Shown here: positions 34,766 through 46,384 of the stretch, in pieces
Numbering within the stretch: position 1 is the stretch's first letter
Layout: each line of letters begins with the position of its first letter
DNA from: Rhizomys pruinosus
Taxonomy: Eukaryota; Chordata; Mammalia; Rodentia; Spalacidae
DNA: 64,000 bases
Direction of reading: 5' to 3'
Assembly (NCBI GenBank): GCA_009823505.1
Contig: VZQC01014000.1
Coordinates: 177,915-241,914, forward strand
The notes under the pieces: model-generated
Databases searched by the model: none
What the model was told of the DNA's origin: nothing
What the model saw: the letters and a program-made list of their open reading frames with translations, nothing else
Translations under genes and position numbers: made by a program

Positions 34766-35639
34766 TATTCATTAGACTTCTGCTTTAGGACATAATAGAG
34801 TAATGGGCCAGACTAAATTCTGCATAAAAATAAAACTACTCCAAAAACATGAAACAATCATTGTAGACATTGAATAAGTCTGTATATTTAATATGGGACT
34901 CAGATTTATAAAAGAATAAAACAATTATGCTTTGAGTATAGAGCTTCTGAACAGGCAGAGGATGCAGTCACTGTGGGTTGAGGAGACTAAGATCAGAGTT
35001 TGAGATAGAGAAGATTTGTTTTGTGGGGCATATTATCCAAACTCAGAGAACTATGCAGAGAAAGGTCTCCAGAAATATGGTTAGGGTTGCTCTTAAGTGC
35101 TAGTTGAATATTAACTTGTATATACATAGGTTAAAATGAAATGTCTGAAAAAAATAAGAGAAAACTAGAGGCTGAACAAGTCAAGTTCCCATCAGCAAGA
35201 ATAGAATTCATATTAAATTCTGAGGTATGAGGTAAGACACAAAAGACCTCATCTTTGTGCTAGGACTGACCACTCTAAGACTGAGGCTGTTCTAAGTATG
35301 CCTGCATCTTTTTTTTAAAAAAAGCCTAAGTTAATAAAACTTATTGACATACAATATTAGCAGCAATAACAACACTAAACACAGAAGATAACAAACTTCA
35401 GCAGACAATGAAAAATTAACAGTGAATAAAAGCACTACATATTTTAAAAACAGGAAAATGGGAGAAATGAGATTCTTAACCACTGCTCAGTAAAACATAT
35501 CTAGAAATGAAAGATATTGGAATGAGTTGATGGAATTTGAAGGAAAACTTTAATAACAGAGGAAATTGAATATGTATAAACAATCACATAGACTTCGTGG
35601 CAGGACATGGGAAGTATTTAAAATCAAGTTGGGGAAAAA
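34766..35639. other. Unassigned AT-rich stretch
   Basis: Nothing recognised apart from short A and T runs. Confidence 0.5.
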
Positions 35640-37051
35640 TCCTTAAATTCATATGAAAAACAAAAGACCCTGAATAGCTAAAGCAACCCTGAGTGAAAAA
35701 TCCAACACAGGGGGATCACATTGCCAGACTTCAAGCTATATTACAGGGCTATAGTCATAAATATAGCCTGATACTGGCACACACACACTAAAAATCAGAC
35801 CCATTGACTGATGGAAAATTGAAGATCCAAACTTGAGCTCATACAATTTGAACCACCTTATATTTGATAAAGGGACCAAAAAAGCTCATTGGAAGAAAGA
35901 AAGCATCTTCAGCAAATGGTGCTGGCAAAACTGTATCAACATACAAATGTTCTTCTATAAAGAAGAAAAAAATTTCCTTGTACAAAAATCAACTCCAAGT
36001 GGATAAAAGACCTCAATGTGAAACCCAAAACTCTAAAGGTGATATAAGAAAGTTGTGGTACATGGGGCTGGAGAGATGACCTAGCAGTTAAGAGTGCCAA
36101 CTGCTCTTGCAGAGGACCCGGGTTCGATCCCCAGCACCCACATGGCAGCTGAGAACCATCTTTAAAGTTCAAAGGGAATCTGACACCCTCTTCTGACCCC
36201 TACAGCATTGCACGACATGGGTGCACAAACCTACATGCAGACAGTACATTCATACACATAAATAAAAAAAAAAGATAAAAAGAGAAAATGGTGGTACCAA
36301 CCTACAAGACATAGGAATAGGGAAAGTCTTGCTAAATCAAACAGCAACCTTACAGGAAATAAGGTCAACAGCTGACAAGTGGGACCTCATCAAACTCAAA
36401 AGCTTCTGTACAGCAAAAGAAACAATCGAGGAAGTAAAAGAAAATTGACAGAGTAGGAGGAAACATTTATTAGTGAGACATTTGACAAAGCATTAATATC
36501 CAGAATATATAAACTACTCAAAAAACAAAGAAGAAAACAATGACTCATTCAAAAGATGAAGCAGAGCTGAACAGAGTCTTCACCAGTGAGGAAATAAAGA
36601 TGGCTGAGAAACATCTTAAGTGTGCAACATCATTAAATAATTAAGGAAATGCAAATTAAAACCACTCTAAGATATCATCTCATTCCAATAAGACTGGTGA
36701 GATCAAGAAAACAAAAGACACCAAATGCTGGATAAGTTGTGGGGAAAGTGAATGGAACACTCATCCACTGCTGGTGGGAATGTAAACTTGTACAGCCATT
36801 ATGGAAAGCAGTGTGGAGAACCCTTAAAAGACTCAAAATGAGCCTACCCCCTGACCCAGCCATACCACTCCTGGGTAAATACCCACAAGACTGTAAAGAT
36901 ACATGCACATCCATGTTTATTGAAGCTCTCTTCAGAATAGTGGAGAGCTGGAACCAACCCAAATACCCATCAACAGATGAATGGATAGAGAAAATGTGGT
37001 ACATCTACACAATGGAGTTCTGTGCAGCAATAAAGAAAGATGACACATGAA
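35640..37051 (+). mobile_element. LINE-1 ORF2 fragment, C-terminal half
   Basis: Sense-strand decayed ORF2 from after the RT core to about 40 residues before the usual C-terminus. The best-preserved frame (36739-37050) ends with the block WYIYTMEFCAAIKKDDT. It is interrupted by a B2 SINE. It ends abruptly at 37051, with no 3' UTR, where an upstream part of ORF2 follows, so it was truncated or rearranged. Confidence 0.85.
36064..36280 (+). mobile_element. B2-type SINE inside L1
   Basis: Typical head and ggttcgatccccagcaccca, with an internal deletion. L1 sequence continues on both sides; a gaaagttgtggtac / gaaaatggtggtac pair is the likely duplication. Confidence 0.9.
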
Positions 37052-37420
37052 CTTTTGATAATACTAAAACAAGGCAAGGATGCAACCAAAAAAGAACTAC
37101 AGACTCATTAATGAATTCAGATGCAAAAATCCTCAACAAAATACTTGCAAACCCTATACAGACCCACATCAAAAAAATCATTCACCATGATCAAGTTGGA
37201 CTCATACCAGAGATGCAGGGATGGTTCAACATACAAAAATCAGTAAATATCATAAAACACATAAATGGACTGAAGGACAAAAACCACACAATCATCTCAA
37301 TTGATGCAGAAAAGGCCTTTGACAAGATCCAGCATCCCTTCATGATTAAATTATTAGAAGGAACTGGACTGGGAGGGTCAGCCCTCAACATAATCAAAGC
37401 CATATATAAGAAACCCACAG

Positions 37421-37549
37421 TTATGGCAGAATGCATGACCTGGGATGGGGTGGGGGGGGAGGGAAAGGGAAATAAGCCTGACCTGAATTGGAAAAAATGT
37501 ATGAAATGCACAAAGCATCAATAAAAACTAATTTAAAAAAAAAAAAAAA
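37421..37549 (+). mobile_element. Tiny LINE-1 3'-tail insertion
   Basis: Only the last ~110 bases of an L1 3' UTR plus poly-A: cagaatgcatgacctgggat, a G-rich block, catcaataaaaac. Exact 12-bp duplication agaaacccacag at 37409-37420 and 37550-37561. Confidence 0.92.
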
Positions 37550-37619
37550 AGAAACCCACAGCCAGCATCATCCTAAATGGAGAAAAGTTAGAAAGATTCC
37601 CCCATAAAGGTAGGAACCC

Positions 37620-37872
37620 GGGGCTGGAGAGATGGCCTAACGGTTGGGAGCACCAACTGCTCTTGCAGAGGACTCGGGTTCGATCCCCAGCACCCACATG
37701 GTGGCTGAGAACCGTCTGTAATTCCAATTCCAGGAGAACTCCAGTTCCAGGGGAGACCCTCTTCTGACCTCCACAGCATTGCATGACATGGGTGCACAGA
37801 CCTACATGCAGACAGTACATTCAGACACACACAAAAATATTAAATAAAATATAAAAAAAAATTTTTTTTTAA
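37620..37872 (+). mobile_element. B2-type SINE inside L1
   Basis: Complete B2 with an exact 14-bp duplication aaaggtaggaaccc at 37606-37619 and 37873-37886. Confidence 0.97.
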
Positions 37873-38411
37873 AAAGGTAGGAACCCAACAAGGCTGCCCC
37901 CTGTCACCACCCCTCTTCAATATAGTGCTTGAAACACTGGCTAGAGCAATAAGGCAAGAAAAGGAAATTATAGGAACACTAATTGGAAAAGAGGAAGTCA
38001 TCTATCCCTTTTTGAGGACAATATGATAGTTTACCTAAAGGATGCTAAAAACTCCACCTAAAAAATCCTAGAAATGATTAAGAGTTTCAGTAAAGAGGCA
38101 GGATACAAAATTAACCTAGAAAAAATGAGTATCCTTTCTTTACACCAACAAGTAACTGAAGAAAGAATACAAGGAGACCTTCCCAATCACAATAGCCTCA
38201 AAAACAATAAAATACTTAGGAATAAACCTAACCCAAACCGCCAAAGATCTCTACAACAAAAATTATAAACTCCTGAAGGAGATTGAAGACATCAGAAGAT
38301 GGAAAGACCCCCATGCTCATGGAATGGAAAAATTAATATAGTAAAAATGTCCATTCTACCCAAATTAATATACAATGCAATCCCAATTAAAATCCCAAGG
38401 TCATTCTTCAC

Positions 38412-39320
38412 AGAATGCATGGGGGCATCTCTTGAAATGTCCTGCAAATGTGGGTCACCAGTCTTCCTGTTCAGGGAGGTCTTGGCGAGTCAATAATGGG
38501 ACTTCAGCCAGTGTCCAGTCTATAAAGAGGAAAGTCTGGTTATGCTTCCAAAAAGAAAGCCTGGTCTAACAAGACCTGATTTTGTCCTAGAGTGGATGGA
38601 ACTAGTAAATGAAAAGCTGAAAAGAATAAGGTGCTCCCACGCAACCCCAAAAAAAACCCCGAGAGACCACTGAAGACCAGATCCTCAACTGACCTTGAGA
38701 AAACAAAAACCTTGGTTAATCTGGGCTAACTGTGTGCCCTTAAGCATCCAAAAGGAAAGTACAACCAGATATAAACAATCACTAAGACCAGAGAAACTAT
38801 ACTGCGGACATAGAACTTGAGATCTTAGTACAAAGACAAAAAGAAAAAAGAGTACTGTTGTTTGGTCTGTCTTCAATTCTTACTGGCAAGTGCATCAACT
38901 CCGTGGCTGCCACTGCTTTTGGCACTTCTCAAAGACATGAGATACAGCTTTGTAACCTTCCAATATGGACTGAGGACTTCTGTCTCTCCAAGAACCCTCC
39001 AAACCTTCAGTGCCAGATGGGGACTACTGAGATACCCAGCCTGTGGACTAAACAGCTAAGGGGATGTCAGCCTCATCAGAATATAGACTGCCATTGTTGG
39101 ACTACCTGGGCCGCATCATGGAGGACAGTGCAGAAGGATCAAGACAGGATGCATGCTTACTGGACTTCATTTTGGGGACCATGGGAGGGAAAGACCCCAA
39201 TGTGGAGCAAAAGTGCAGATTTGATGGTTGTTTGGGATTGCCAAGGAGAAACCTTTGAGCCCTTCCTTAAGGAAAACATGACATTTTTAGGAAAAAGAAC
39301 CCTCCAATTCAAGTGATATG
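38412..39320 (+). repeat. ~0.9 kb repeat unit, copy 2
   Basis: Starts tgcatgggggcatctcttga, directly against L1 RT sequence, and ends ccaattcaagtgatatgtgt before an AT-rich tract. It matches the reverse complement of about 50-970. Around 39004-39106 it also resembles part of the ERV-L LTR (10900-11002). Four short frames overlap without a domain. Confidence 0.7.
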
Positions 39321-39400
39321 TGTATGTATGCATATATATATGCATATGTTGTGTATATATAATATATATATATATTATATAATATTAATATATATTTTCT
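39321..39400. repeat. AT-rich simple tail
   Basis: Interrupted TA/GTATA sequence following the repeat unit, as in copy 1. Confidence 0.8.
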
Positions 39401-39539
39401 AGATGTTTCTTTCCAGAGAAAGATACTGCTTGGTAACCTAACATTTTTCCTAAAATAATGTCAGAACATTATTTAAGGATTTACAGAAGATATCACTATG
39501 AGCACAGGAGGGAGATCAGATGATAAACCTGATGAATTA

Positions 39540-39760
39540 CATAGTTCTGGAATAAAATTTTTAGATTTTTTTTACATAAAAAAGACTGAGAAAAAGATGC
39601 AAGACAGGACTTAACATGTATAACAGAATCCATAAGCTCTGGTGGGGAGTGGGGGGCAGGAGGGCTGGGCATGGATGGAGGAATGAGTCTAAATTTGATT
39701 AAGAAATGTATGAAATGTGCTCAATGAAAATTAACTTATCAAAATAAAATTTAAAATTTC
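39540..39760 (+). mobile_element. LINE-1 3'-end fragment
   Basis: gactgagaaaaagatgcaag, a G-rich block and ctaaatttgattaagaaatg give the L1 3' tail shared with 46063-46190 and 52500-52575. Confidence 0.8.
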
Positions 39761-41374
39761 TAAAAATGTTTTAGACAAAATATAAGAAATTTTACCAATG
39801 GCAGGTTTTTGTTATAAGAAATGATAAATTCTTCAGGCAGGAAAATTAATATCAAATAAAACATTACATATCCAGAAAAGAATAAGAGACATTGTATTGC
39901 CTAATGTGAAAATCTTTTTGTTTGAATTCTCCTGGATCTGCCAGAATTCTAATTAGATTTTCGCTTCAGTTCATGGCAGCATACAAATGTTAAACTCCTT
40001 GTTGAAAATTGTGCTGTGTAATGTTAGATATTAACATTCTGGAAAATGGAAAGGAGCATAAAAGAGATGTTCTGATGATTTTAACAGAATTTCTGAAAGC
40101 TTCAAATTACTTCAGAATAAAAACTTAAAGAAGATAAAATATTGAAATATATATATATATAGGTTTTTATAACATGTAGAATTAAGTTATCCGATAATAG
40201 TAGCATATAAAACATGAGGAAACAATCTATACTGTTAGAAGATTATAATATGTAACTGGTATATTATTTGGAAGCATACCAACAAGTTAAAATACATAAT
40301 GTAAACTTAATGTGTTTCCTAAAGTATGTAAATTAAAAATAACAGTCACACATCAGTACACCAACACTAAAGATAAAATGTAATACTGAAAACTCACTAA
40401 ATTAATCCAAAAGAAAGTTCAGAAGAAAGGGAAGGGACAAAGAAAGGAAGAGAAAGAGAAAATAACTATCAGAAGATTTAATCACGAGTGATTCCATTAA
40501 ATAAAAAAGATTTTTACATTCAAAAAAAGTGCACAGAGTATTTCACTTGAGGGAGAATATACTGGGTTTTAGGTTGGTGGGTTTTAAATATACATACATA
40601 AAATGTACTTATACACATATAATCATGTATTTATATTTAGATTATAAATATGAAATCTATTACTTACTGTGATTATAAAGCCACAGGTTAAAAATTAAGA
40701 GATGAAAATTATATGTTCCATGCAATGCTCAATCAAAACTTGCTGAACTAAATATATCACTATCAATAAAAACTTCAGATGAAGTTTATATTCAGATGAA
40801 GGAATATTGCTAATGAACAAAAAATGAAAATAAATAAAAAGACAAAGAAAGTAATTTTTCAAAAAGCATACAAACCCAGGTGTGTACATCTAAGGCCAAA
40901 CTTCAAAATAAATAAGGAAAATTCTGTTAGTAAGGATAAAAGAAATAGATAAATTTACAATTATCTGAAGATTTCAACACTTTTCTCTTAGTAATTGATA
41001 CAAATAGAAGACAAAAATGGGAAGGCCAAACCCCAAAATCATATAATCCAATTTGTCCTACTTGATATTCTCTGCTGAGCAGTTCTAAATGTGTAAGCAC
41101 CATTCAGTAAAATGGACTTTATTCTTTGTCATGAAGCAAATACAAAATACTAAAAGGACTGAAGCCATACTGAATATATTCTCTGGTCCGGAAGTAGTTA
41201 AATTAGAAATAAGCCACAGAAAAAGTTGTTACTTGACTTTTTGCACAAGCATATTGTGATTAGACAGTTGTTTTCTCTTTGTTAAAATACATGACATTGA
41301 TTTTTCTTTCTTGTGCCATGTAGTAGATACTGGAAGTTCACTTGCTTATATCTGCAATAACCATCTTTTTATTA
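39761..41374. other. Unassigned AT-rich stretch
   Basis: About 1.6 kb without a recognised gene or repeat. A short TA run lies at 40146-40160. Confidence 0.5.
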
Positions 41375-41438
41375 GTGTTCTAGACTGGCCATATAAGAGA
41401 AACATTAGAGTAGCTCTACTATAGCCAGTCTAGAACAC
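41375..41438. repeat. Perfect 15-bp inverted repeat with 34-base loop
   Basis: gtgttctagactggc (41375-41389) and its exact reverse complement (41424-41438). The loop holds a smaller palindrome (agagtagctct). It lies outside any recognised repeat. Confidence 0.97.
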
Positions 41439-41884
41439 AAATAGCTTGCATCTTGAATGCTACTCATGTCCTGAACTCTGTGCTATCAGATGAAGGTGAG
41501 AGCAACGGGGCACAGCAGAAACCAAGCAGGAGATGGATTCTTTTTTAAAAACTTGAATTGTTCATTCCCCAAGATAACTCTGGCAAATTCTAACATTTGA
41601 TGCATCATTATAAGGTTTGGTTTCTGAGTATGTACGAACCATAGTTTTTCTGTATTCTATACTTCCCCTGGATGTTGATATTTCTAGTTTATATTTTTCT
41701 AAACTATCTTCTGAGAACTCCTAAAATTCAATACATTTACATGACCTGTGATAAACCAATTCAATTAACAATTCTGTCCAATGCATGGGGCTGTGTGCAC
41801 TCTGCAGAGACATCTTTCCCTTTTATCACTGGGAAATATGCACCTGCATTTCTGTTTATAAGATGAGTGCATCTCTTCAGAATA

Positions 41885-42755
41885 TATATATTTCTTTTTA
41901 ATTTATTTTTTAACATTTTTATTGAAATTATGTGCATTTCATATATCACTTCTCAGTCTGATCTAAACTCATCTTGTCTTCCACGCCCTCCCCATCCCAC
42001 CTGAGTTCATATACCCTGTTATCCCTGCCCTGTATCTCTCTCTGATGCTTTTCAAAGAAGTTTTGTCAAAGCAGAGGATTATTGTCCTTGGGGGAACTTT
42101 ACTGTTTCAGTTGGTTCCCTGTCTCTGTTCCTCTGCTATTCCCTCCCATCTGTACCACTCCCACATATGCATAAACATATGTTACAGCCATACCAAAATT
42201 ATATCATCTGTACACAAACTGTCATTTCCATATCATATTTAAGGACTCACATTTTTCTTTTTTAAGTTCATATTACTCCAAAATATGCCTATGTATCCTC
42301 CACACATATATGAAGATTATAAAGTGGTGGGTTAATTCTAGAGCCTGTTAAGGGATTTACATTATCAGAACACAGTTGCTTTCAGGGAAAGGGGTATATA
42401 GCGGTGGTGTTGCTCAGGTTGCCTTACAACTTGGTGCTTGGTGCTAGTATCCACAAATGAGGGATACCATTTGCCATTTGCATTTCTGGGACTGTGTTAC
42501 TTCTCTTAGCATAATATCTTCTAGTTCCATCCATTTACCTGCAAAGTTCATGATGTCATCTTTCTTTACTGCTGCATAGAACTCCATTGTGTATATGTAC
42601 CACATTTTCTCTATCCACTCATTGGTTGAGGGACATTTGGGTTGATCAATATTGTGAAGAGAGCTGCATTGAACATGGCTGTGAATGTATCTCTGAGTTA
42701 GGATGAGTCTTGTGAGTATATACCCAAGAGTGGTATGACTGAGCTATAACTCTGA
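41885..42755 (-). mobile_element. LINE-1, 5'-truncated 3' end
   Basis: Antisense: 3' UTR at about 41900-42440, then the ORF2 C-terminus up to about 42755 (atccacaaatgagggatacc, accacattttctctatccac). The T-rich left edge is the A-tail. Confidence 0.9.
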
Positions 42756-43368
42756 AGAGACTCAGAACACATATTTCAATTCCTTCCTAGTTCCTGGGAG
42801 ACTTTTCAGTGAATCTTCAACCTTCTGCTTAGACCTAGACTTTTTCATCTGCACACATGGATAAGGACCTAAGAAAACAGCAAAGTAGAAGTCAAGGCCA
42901 ATATTGTATTATTTAGTAAGAATTTGCTAAAGCTTCATACCAATCTAATTAAAGAAGTGTTAAAGAGTCAGAAAAATTCTTTCTGCAGTCAGAGAAAAGA
43001 ACTCAAGCCTTACTTTATCATTTTCATATTTCTTAAGTGTACTTTAACACCTGTCCTCTTTGGCCCCAAAAAGCTTATAGAAACTCTGTGACACAGAAAA
43101 TCATGTTTGGTTTCATGGGAGCATCCAAAGCTGCATCTAATCACATACTACTTTCTCCAATCCATCCTGGTGTTATTTGGAAAGGAGAAAACCAGACATC
43201 TGATGATGATGGTATGTTTTTTTCATGTCCCAGTATGAGAAATTTATATGACCTGTTATACACCAAAAATGTGCTTAGTGAAGATGTGTTGATTTGTGTT
43301 AAGAATAAACTTTCCCTAATTAGATTGAATTGCCTTCAAAAGATTATTTTCAAAAACCTACTTAAGGA
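42756..43368. other. Unassigned stretch
   Basis: A 130-codon plus frame (43037-43429) runs into a SINE and shows no domain; I do not call it a gene. Confidence 0.45.
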
Positions 43369-43600
43369 GGGCTGGAGAGACTGTTGTGTGTTAAGAGCAT
43401 TAGCTACTCTTGCAGAATACCTGTGTTAGTTTCTCAGCACCTACATGACAGCTAACAACTGTCTGTTCCAGAAGATCTAATGCCTTCTTCTGACCTCTAC
43501 TGGTACTCCATGACATGGGTGCATTTACATAAATTCAGGCAGTACACACATACACATAAAGTAAAATAAAAAGAACAAATAAAAATAATAATCTACATAA
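43369..43600 (+). mobile_element. B2-type SINE, old
   Basis: gggctggagagactgttgtg head and a ccttcttctgacctctactg block, with an A-rich end. Diverged B-box. Confidence 0.82.
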
Positions 43601-44039
43601 AGTTCAGACGTGTCATGTCATTTTTATGTATTTCTCATCAGTAGTTTTTAAAGAATCTTTATTTGTAGAAAGAAGAGATTTTGTTGTTCGAAATCTAATG
43701 TGGATGATTCTATGAAAAATGTCCCCCAATGAATCACTGAGAACAGCATTCCAAAGAGAACTGAATTAGTATCCATTCAGGTAACATGAATGATAACATT
43801 TATTTTATAAACATAAGCTAAATCACTTATTTTTTGTTCATTCAATCAAAGATGTATTGAATGCCTACTAAGAAGTAGTCTACTGGTTTTATATGCTCAG
43901 TGGCAAAAATTGTGAACTAAAACTCAAGAAAGTCTGGCTTTTTAAAGCTACTTGAACGACTAAGTTGAACTTTTGGCAGCTACAGTAACAACCTCCTTCA
44001 AATTATGCCCATGGTAAAGTTGCTTAAATACATTGAATT

Positions 44040-44140
44040 TACTACCTTTACTCTTACTCCTGTGTCCTCTTCTCCACTCTCTTTCTCCCCTCCTTTCCTC
44101 TCTTCTCTTCTCTTTTCCCCCTTCTCTCTTCTCCCCTAAT
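44040..44140 (+). repeat. Polypyrimidine tract
   Basis: About 100 bases of nearly pure C/T, composed of TCTTC and CCCCT-type runs. Confidence 0.9.
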
Positions 44141-44733
44141 ATTTGTTTGCTTGTCTGACCTCCACATTTTATGGATACTCAACATCTACTTGTGGTATTC
44201 AAACTGCCTGTAGTTTCTTTCCACACAGATTAACAACTGATGAACAATCCAGGCATCAATTTTATGGGATAAGAGAAAACAAAAAGGAATCAGTATGGTG
44301 AGGGAAAGTGCTGAATATAGAGAATTTAGGAAAAGGACAGAAAATAGATATTTGTAAGGTGAAAGTCATTTTAGAGTATATGAACTAAGGCAGACATATA
44401 ATTGAGGTAAATTAAAGGACTGAAATAGGTCTACTGGAGGAACAAATTTGAGTATTGGAAGGGTGAGTGGTAAAGAGTTAGAAGAACTCATGTCTAACAT
44501 AATTAAAATAGCTAATAGTGGGCATGTACTAGGAATGAACCAAGGTAATAGTTTCTAAATGTTCTTGTTTTTATGTAGGCCTGCCTTCAAATATTATAAG
44601 TAATGGGTGGTTGTTGAATATTCTACATAGTCCTTTAGAGAATCCATAGAAATAACAAGAAAATAGAAAAAGCAGCACAAGGAAAAATGGTCTACAAAAC
44701 CTATTTAAGAATTAATCTCAATACAAGCATATC
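44141..44733. other. Unassigned stretch
   Basis: Nothing recognised. Confidence 0.5.
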
Positions 44734-44748
44734 TGAGTTGTTTCTTCT

Positions 44749-45006
44749 TTTTTATTTATTTTTTATTAATTTTTTATTTATTTCTGTATGTGTATGAATG
44801 AACTGTCTGCATACAAGTCTGTGCACCCGTGTCGTGCAATGCCGCGGAGTTCAGAAGAGGGTCTCGGATTCCCCTGGAACTGGAGTTCTCCTGGAACTGG
44901 AGCTTCAGACGGTTCTCAGCCGCCATGTGGGTGCTGGGGATCCAACCCGGGTCCTCTGTAAGAGCGATCGGCGCTCTTAACCTCTAGGCCATCTCTCCAG
45001 CCCCCG
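44749..45006 (-). mobile_element. B2-type SINE
   Basis: Complete antisense B2 with CpG-containing sites (gccgcggagt, agcgatcggcgctc), suggesting a young copy. Exact duplication tgagttgtttcttct at 44734-44748 and 45007-45021. Confidence 0.97.
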
Positions 45007-45021
45007 TGAGTTGTTTCTTCT

Positions 45022-45465
45022 AACTCAAAGTATTTTCCTTTTTTGCACATTTCTAAAAGACACCCAGTTGCTCAGTAAATTTTTTTGGTACGAATTGCTA
45101 CCCATCTTTCCTTTTATTCTCTCCCATGCAGACTGGAACTATTAATTTTGACATCCATTATAGGAATCATCTCAGTGTACCTCAATTATGTGCATTAAAG
45201 CACTATGCTCTCCATTCCCAACCCTTGTTTGAGTTCTTAAGGTTTCTTTAATAGAGCATAAAGTCTTGCTCAAGCCAGACCAGTTTTACCTCATTAACTT
45301 TTATATACAAAATCATCATTACTATTGATCACCTGTTTTATAAAGAATACATGCATACTGCATGTCTATTTTCTCAAGTAATGTATTACATAGTGTTGCT
45401 TGTCTTAATGTTACTTAATACTCCCTTATATATTTCCTTCAACATTCAATGATCACTTAAATTAT
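45022..45465. other. Unassigned stretch
   Basis: Nothing recognised. Confidence 0.5.
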
Positions 45466-46195
45466 GCTCTGTGGAAAGCAGTGTGGAGAACCCTTAAAAG
45501 GCTCAAAATTAGCCTACCATTGACCCAGCCATACCACTCCTGGGTATATATCCACAAGATTCATCCTACCGCAAAGATACATGCACATCCATGTTTATTG
45601 CAGCTCTCTTCACAATAGTGAAGAGATGGAACCAACCGAAAAGTACCTCAAGTGACGAATGGATGACAAAAAATGGTACATCTACACAATGGAGTACTAT
45701 TCAGCAGTAAAGACAGATGACATCATAAACTTTGCAGGTAAATGGATGGAACTTGAAGCCATCATGCTAAGTGAAGTAACAGTCCCAGAAAAACAAGTGG
45801 CAAATGGTCTCCCTCATTTGTGGATGCTAACACCAAATCCCCAGATGAAAGGCAAGCTGAACAACATTATTGTTATATTTCTGTTTATCTGAAAGCAACC
45901 ATGTTGTTATAATGTAAATCTCTTAATGGGCTCTAGAATCGATCCACCACTTACTTTTAGACTCTGTAATTACTGTATATAAGTGGTAAGTATGTATTCA
46001 TATTTTAGAGTAATATAAAACTAAAGGAGGAAAATGTGAATTCCTAAACACAAAAAAAAAAGACTGAGAGAAAGATGCAGGACAGTCATGGAAGAATGCA
46101 TGATGTGGGGTTGGGTAGGGGAAGGGAGAGGGGAATATGTATAACTGAACTGAGAAATGATGTCTGAAATACACAAAACACCAATAAAAGTATTA
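45466..46195 (+). mobile_element. LINE-1, 5'-truncated 3' end
   Basis: Sense ORF2 C-terminus (45466-about 45830; block IYTMEYYSAVKTDDI) followed by a 3' UTR ending caccaataaaagtatt. It faces the L1 at 46385-48584 tail to tail. Confidence 0.9.
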
Positions 46196-46205
46196 TATGG
46201 TCTGT

Positions 46206-46384
46206 TAGGGGCTGGAGAGAGGAGTCAATCATTAAGTGCACTCACTGTTCTGACAAAGGACTTGCATTCATTTGTAACTCCGGTATCAGATGATATGATG
46301 TCTTGCTCTGTCCTATGTGGGTATTGCACACATGTGGTGCATTTACATACACATAGGCAACACAATCATAGATACTGATTTTTT
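46206..46384 (+). mobile_element. SINE (B2/B4-like), diverged
   Basis: ggggctggagagaggagtca head and a CACA/TACA-rich end. It lies between two L1 3' ends. Confidence 0.6.

Larger units (their letters stand above)
37052..38411 (+). mobile_element. LINE-1 ORF2 fragment, reverse transcriptase core
   Basis: Sense-strand RT region, from a well-preserved block at 37111-37430 ([26 protein letters not shown]) to about 38411. The catalytic block reads FEDN instead of FADD near 38013, so it is inactive. Two younger insertions lie inside (37421-37549 and 37620-37872). It breaks at 38411, where the ~0.9 kb unit starts. Confidence 0.88.

Noticed and set aside
43037..43429. 130-codon plus-strand open frame
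   Set aside because: Its last part lies inside a B2-type SINE and no domain is recognisable.
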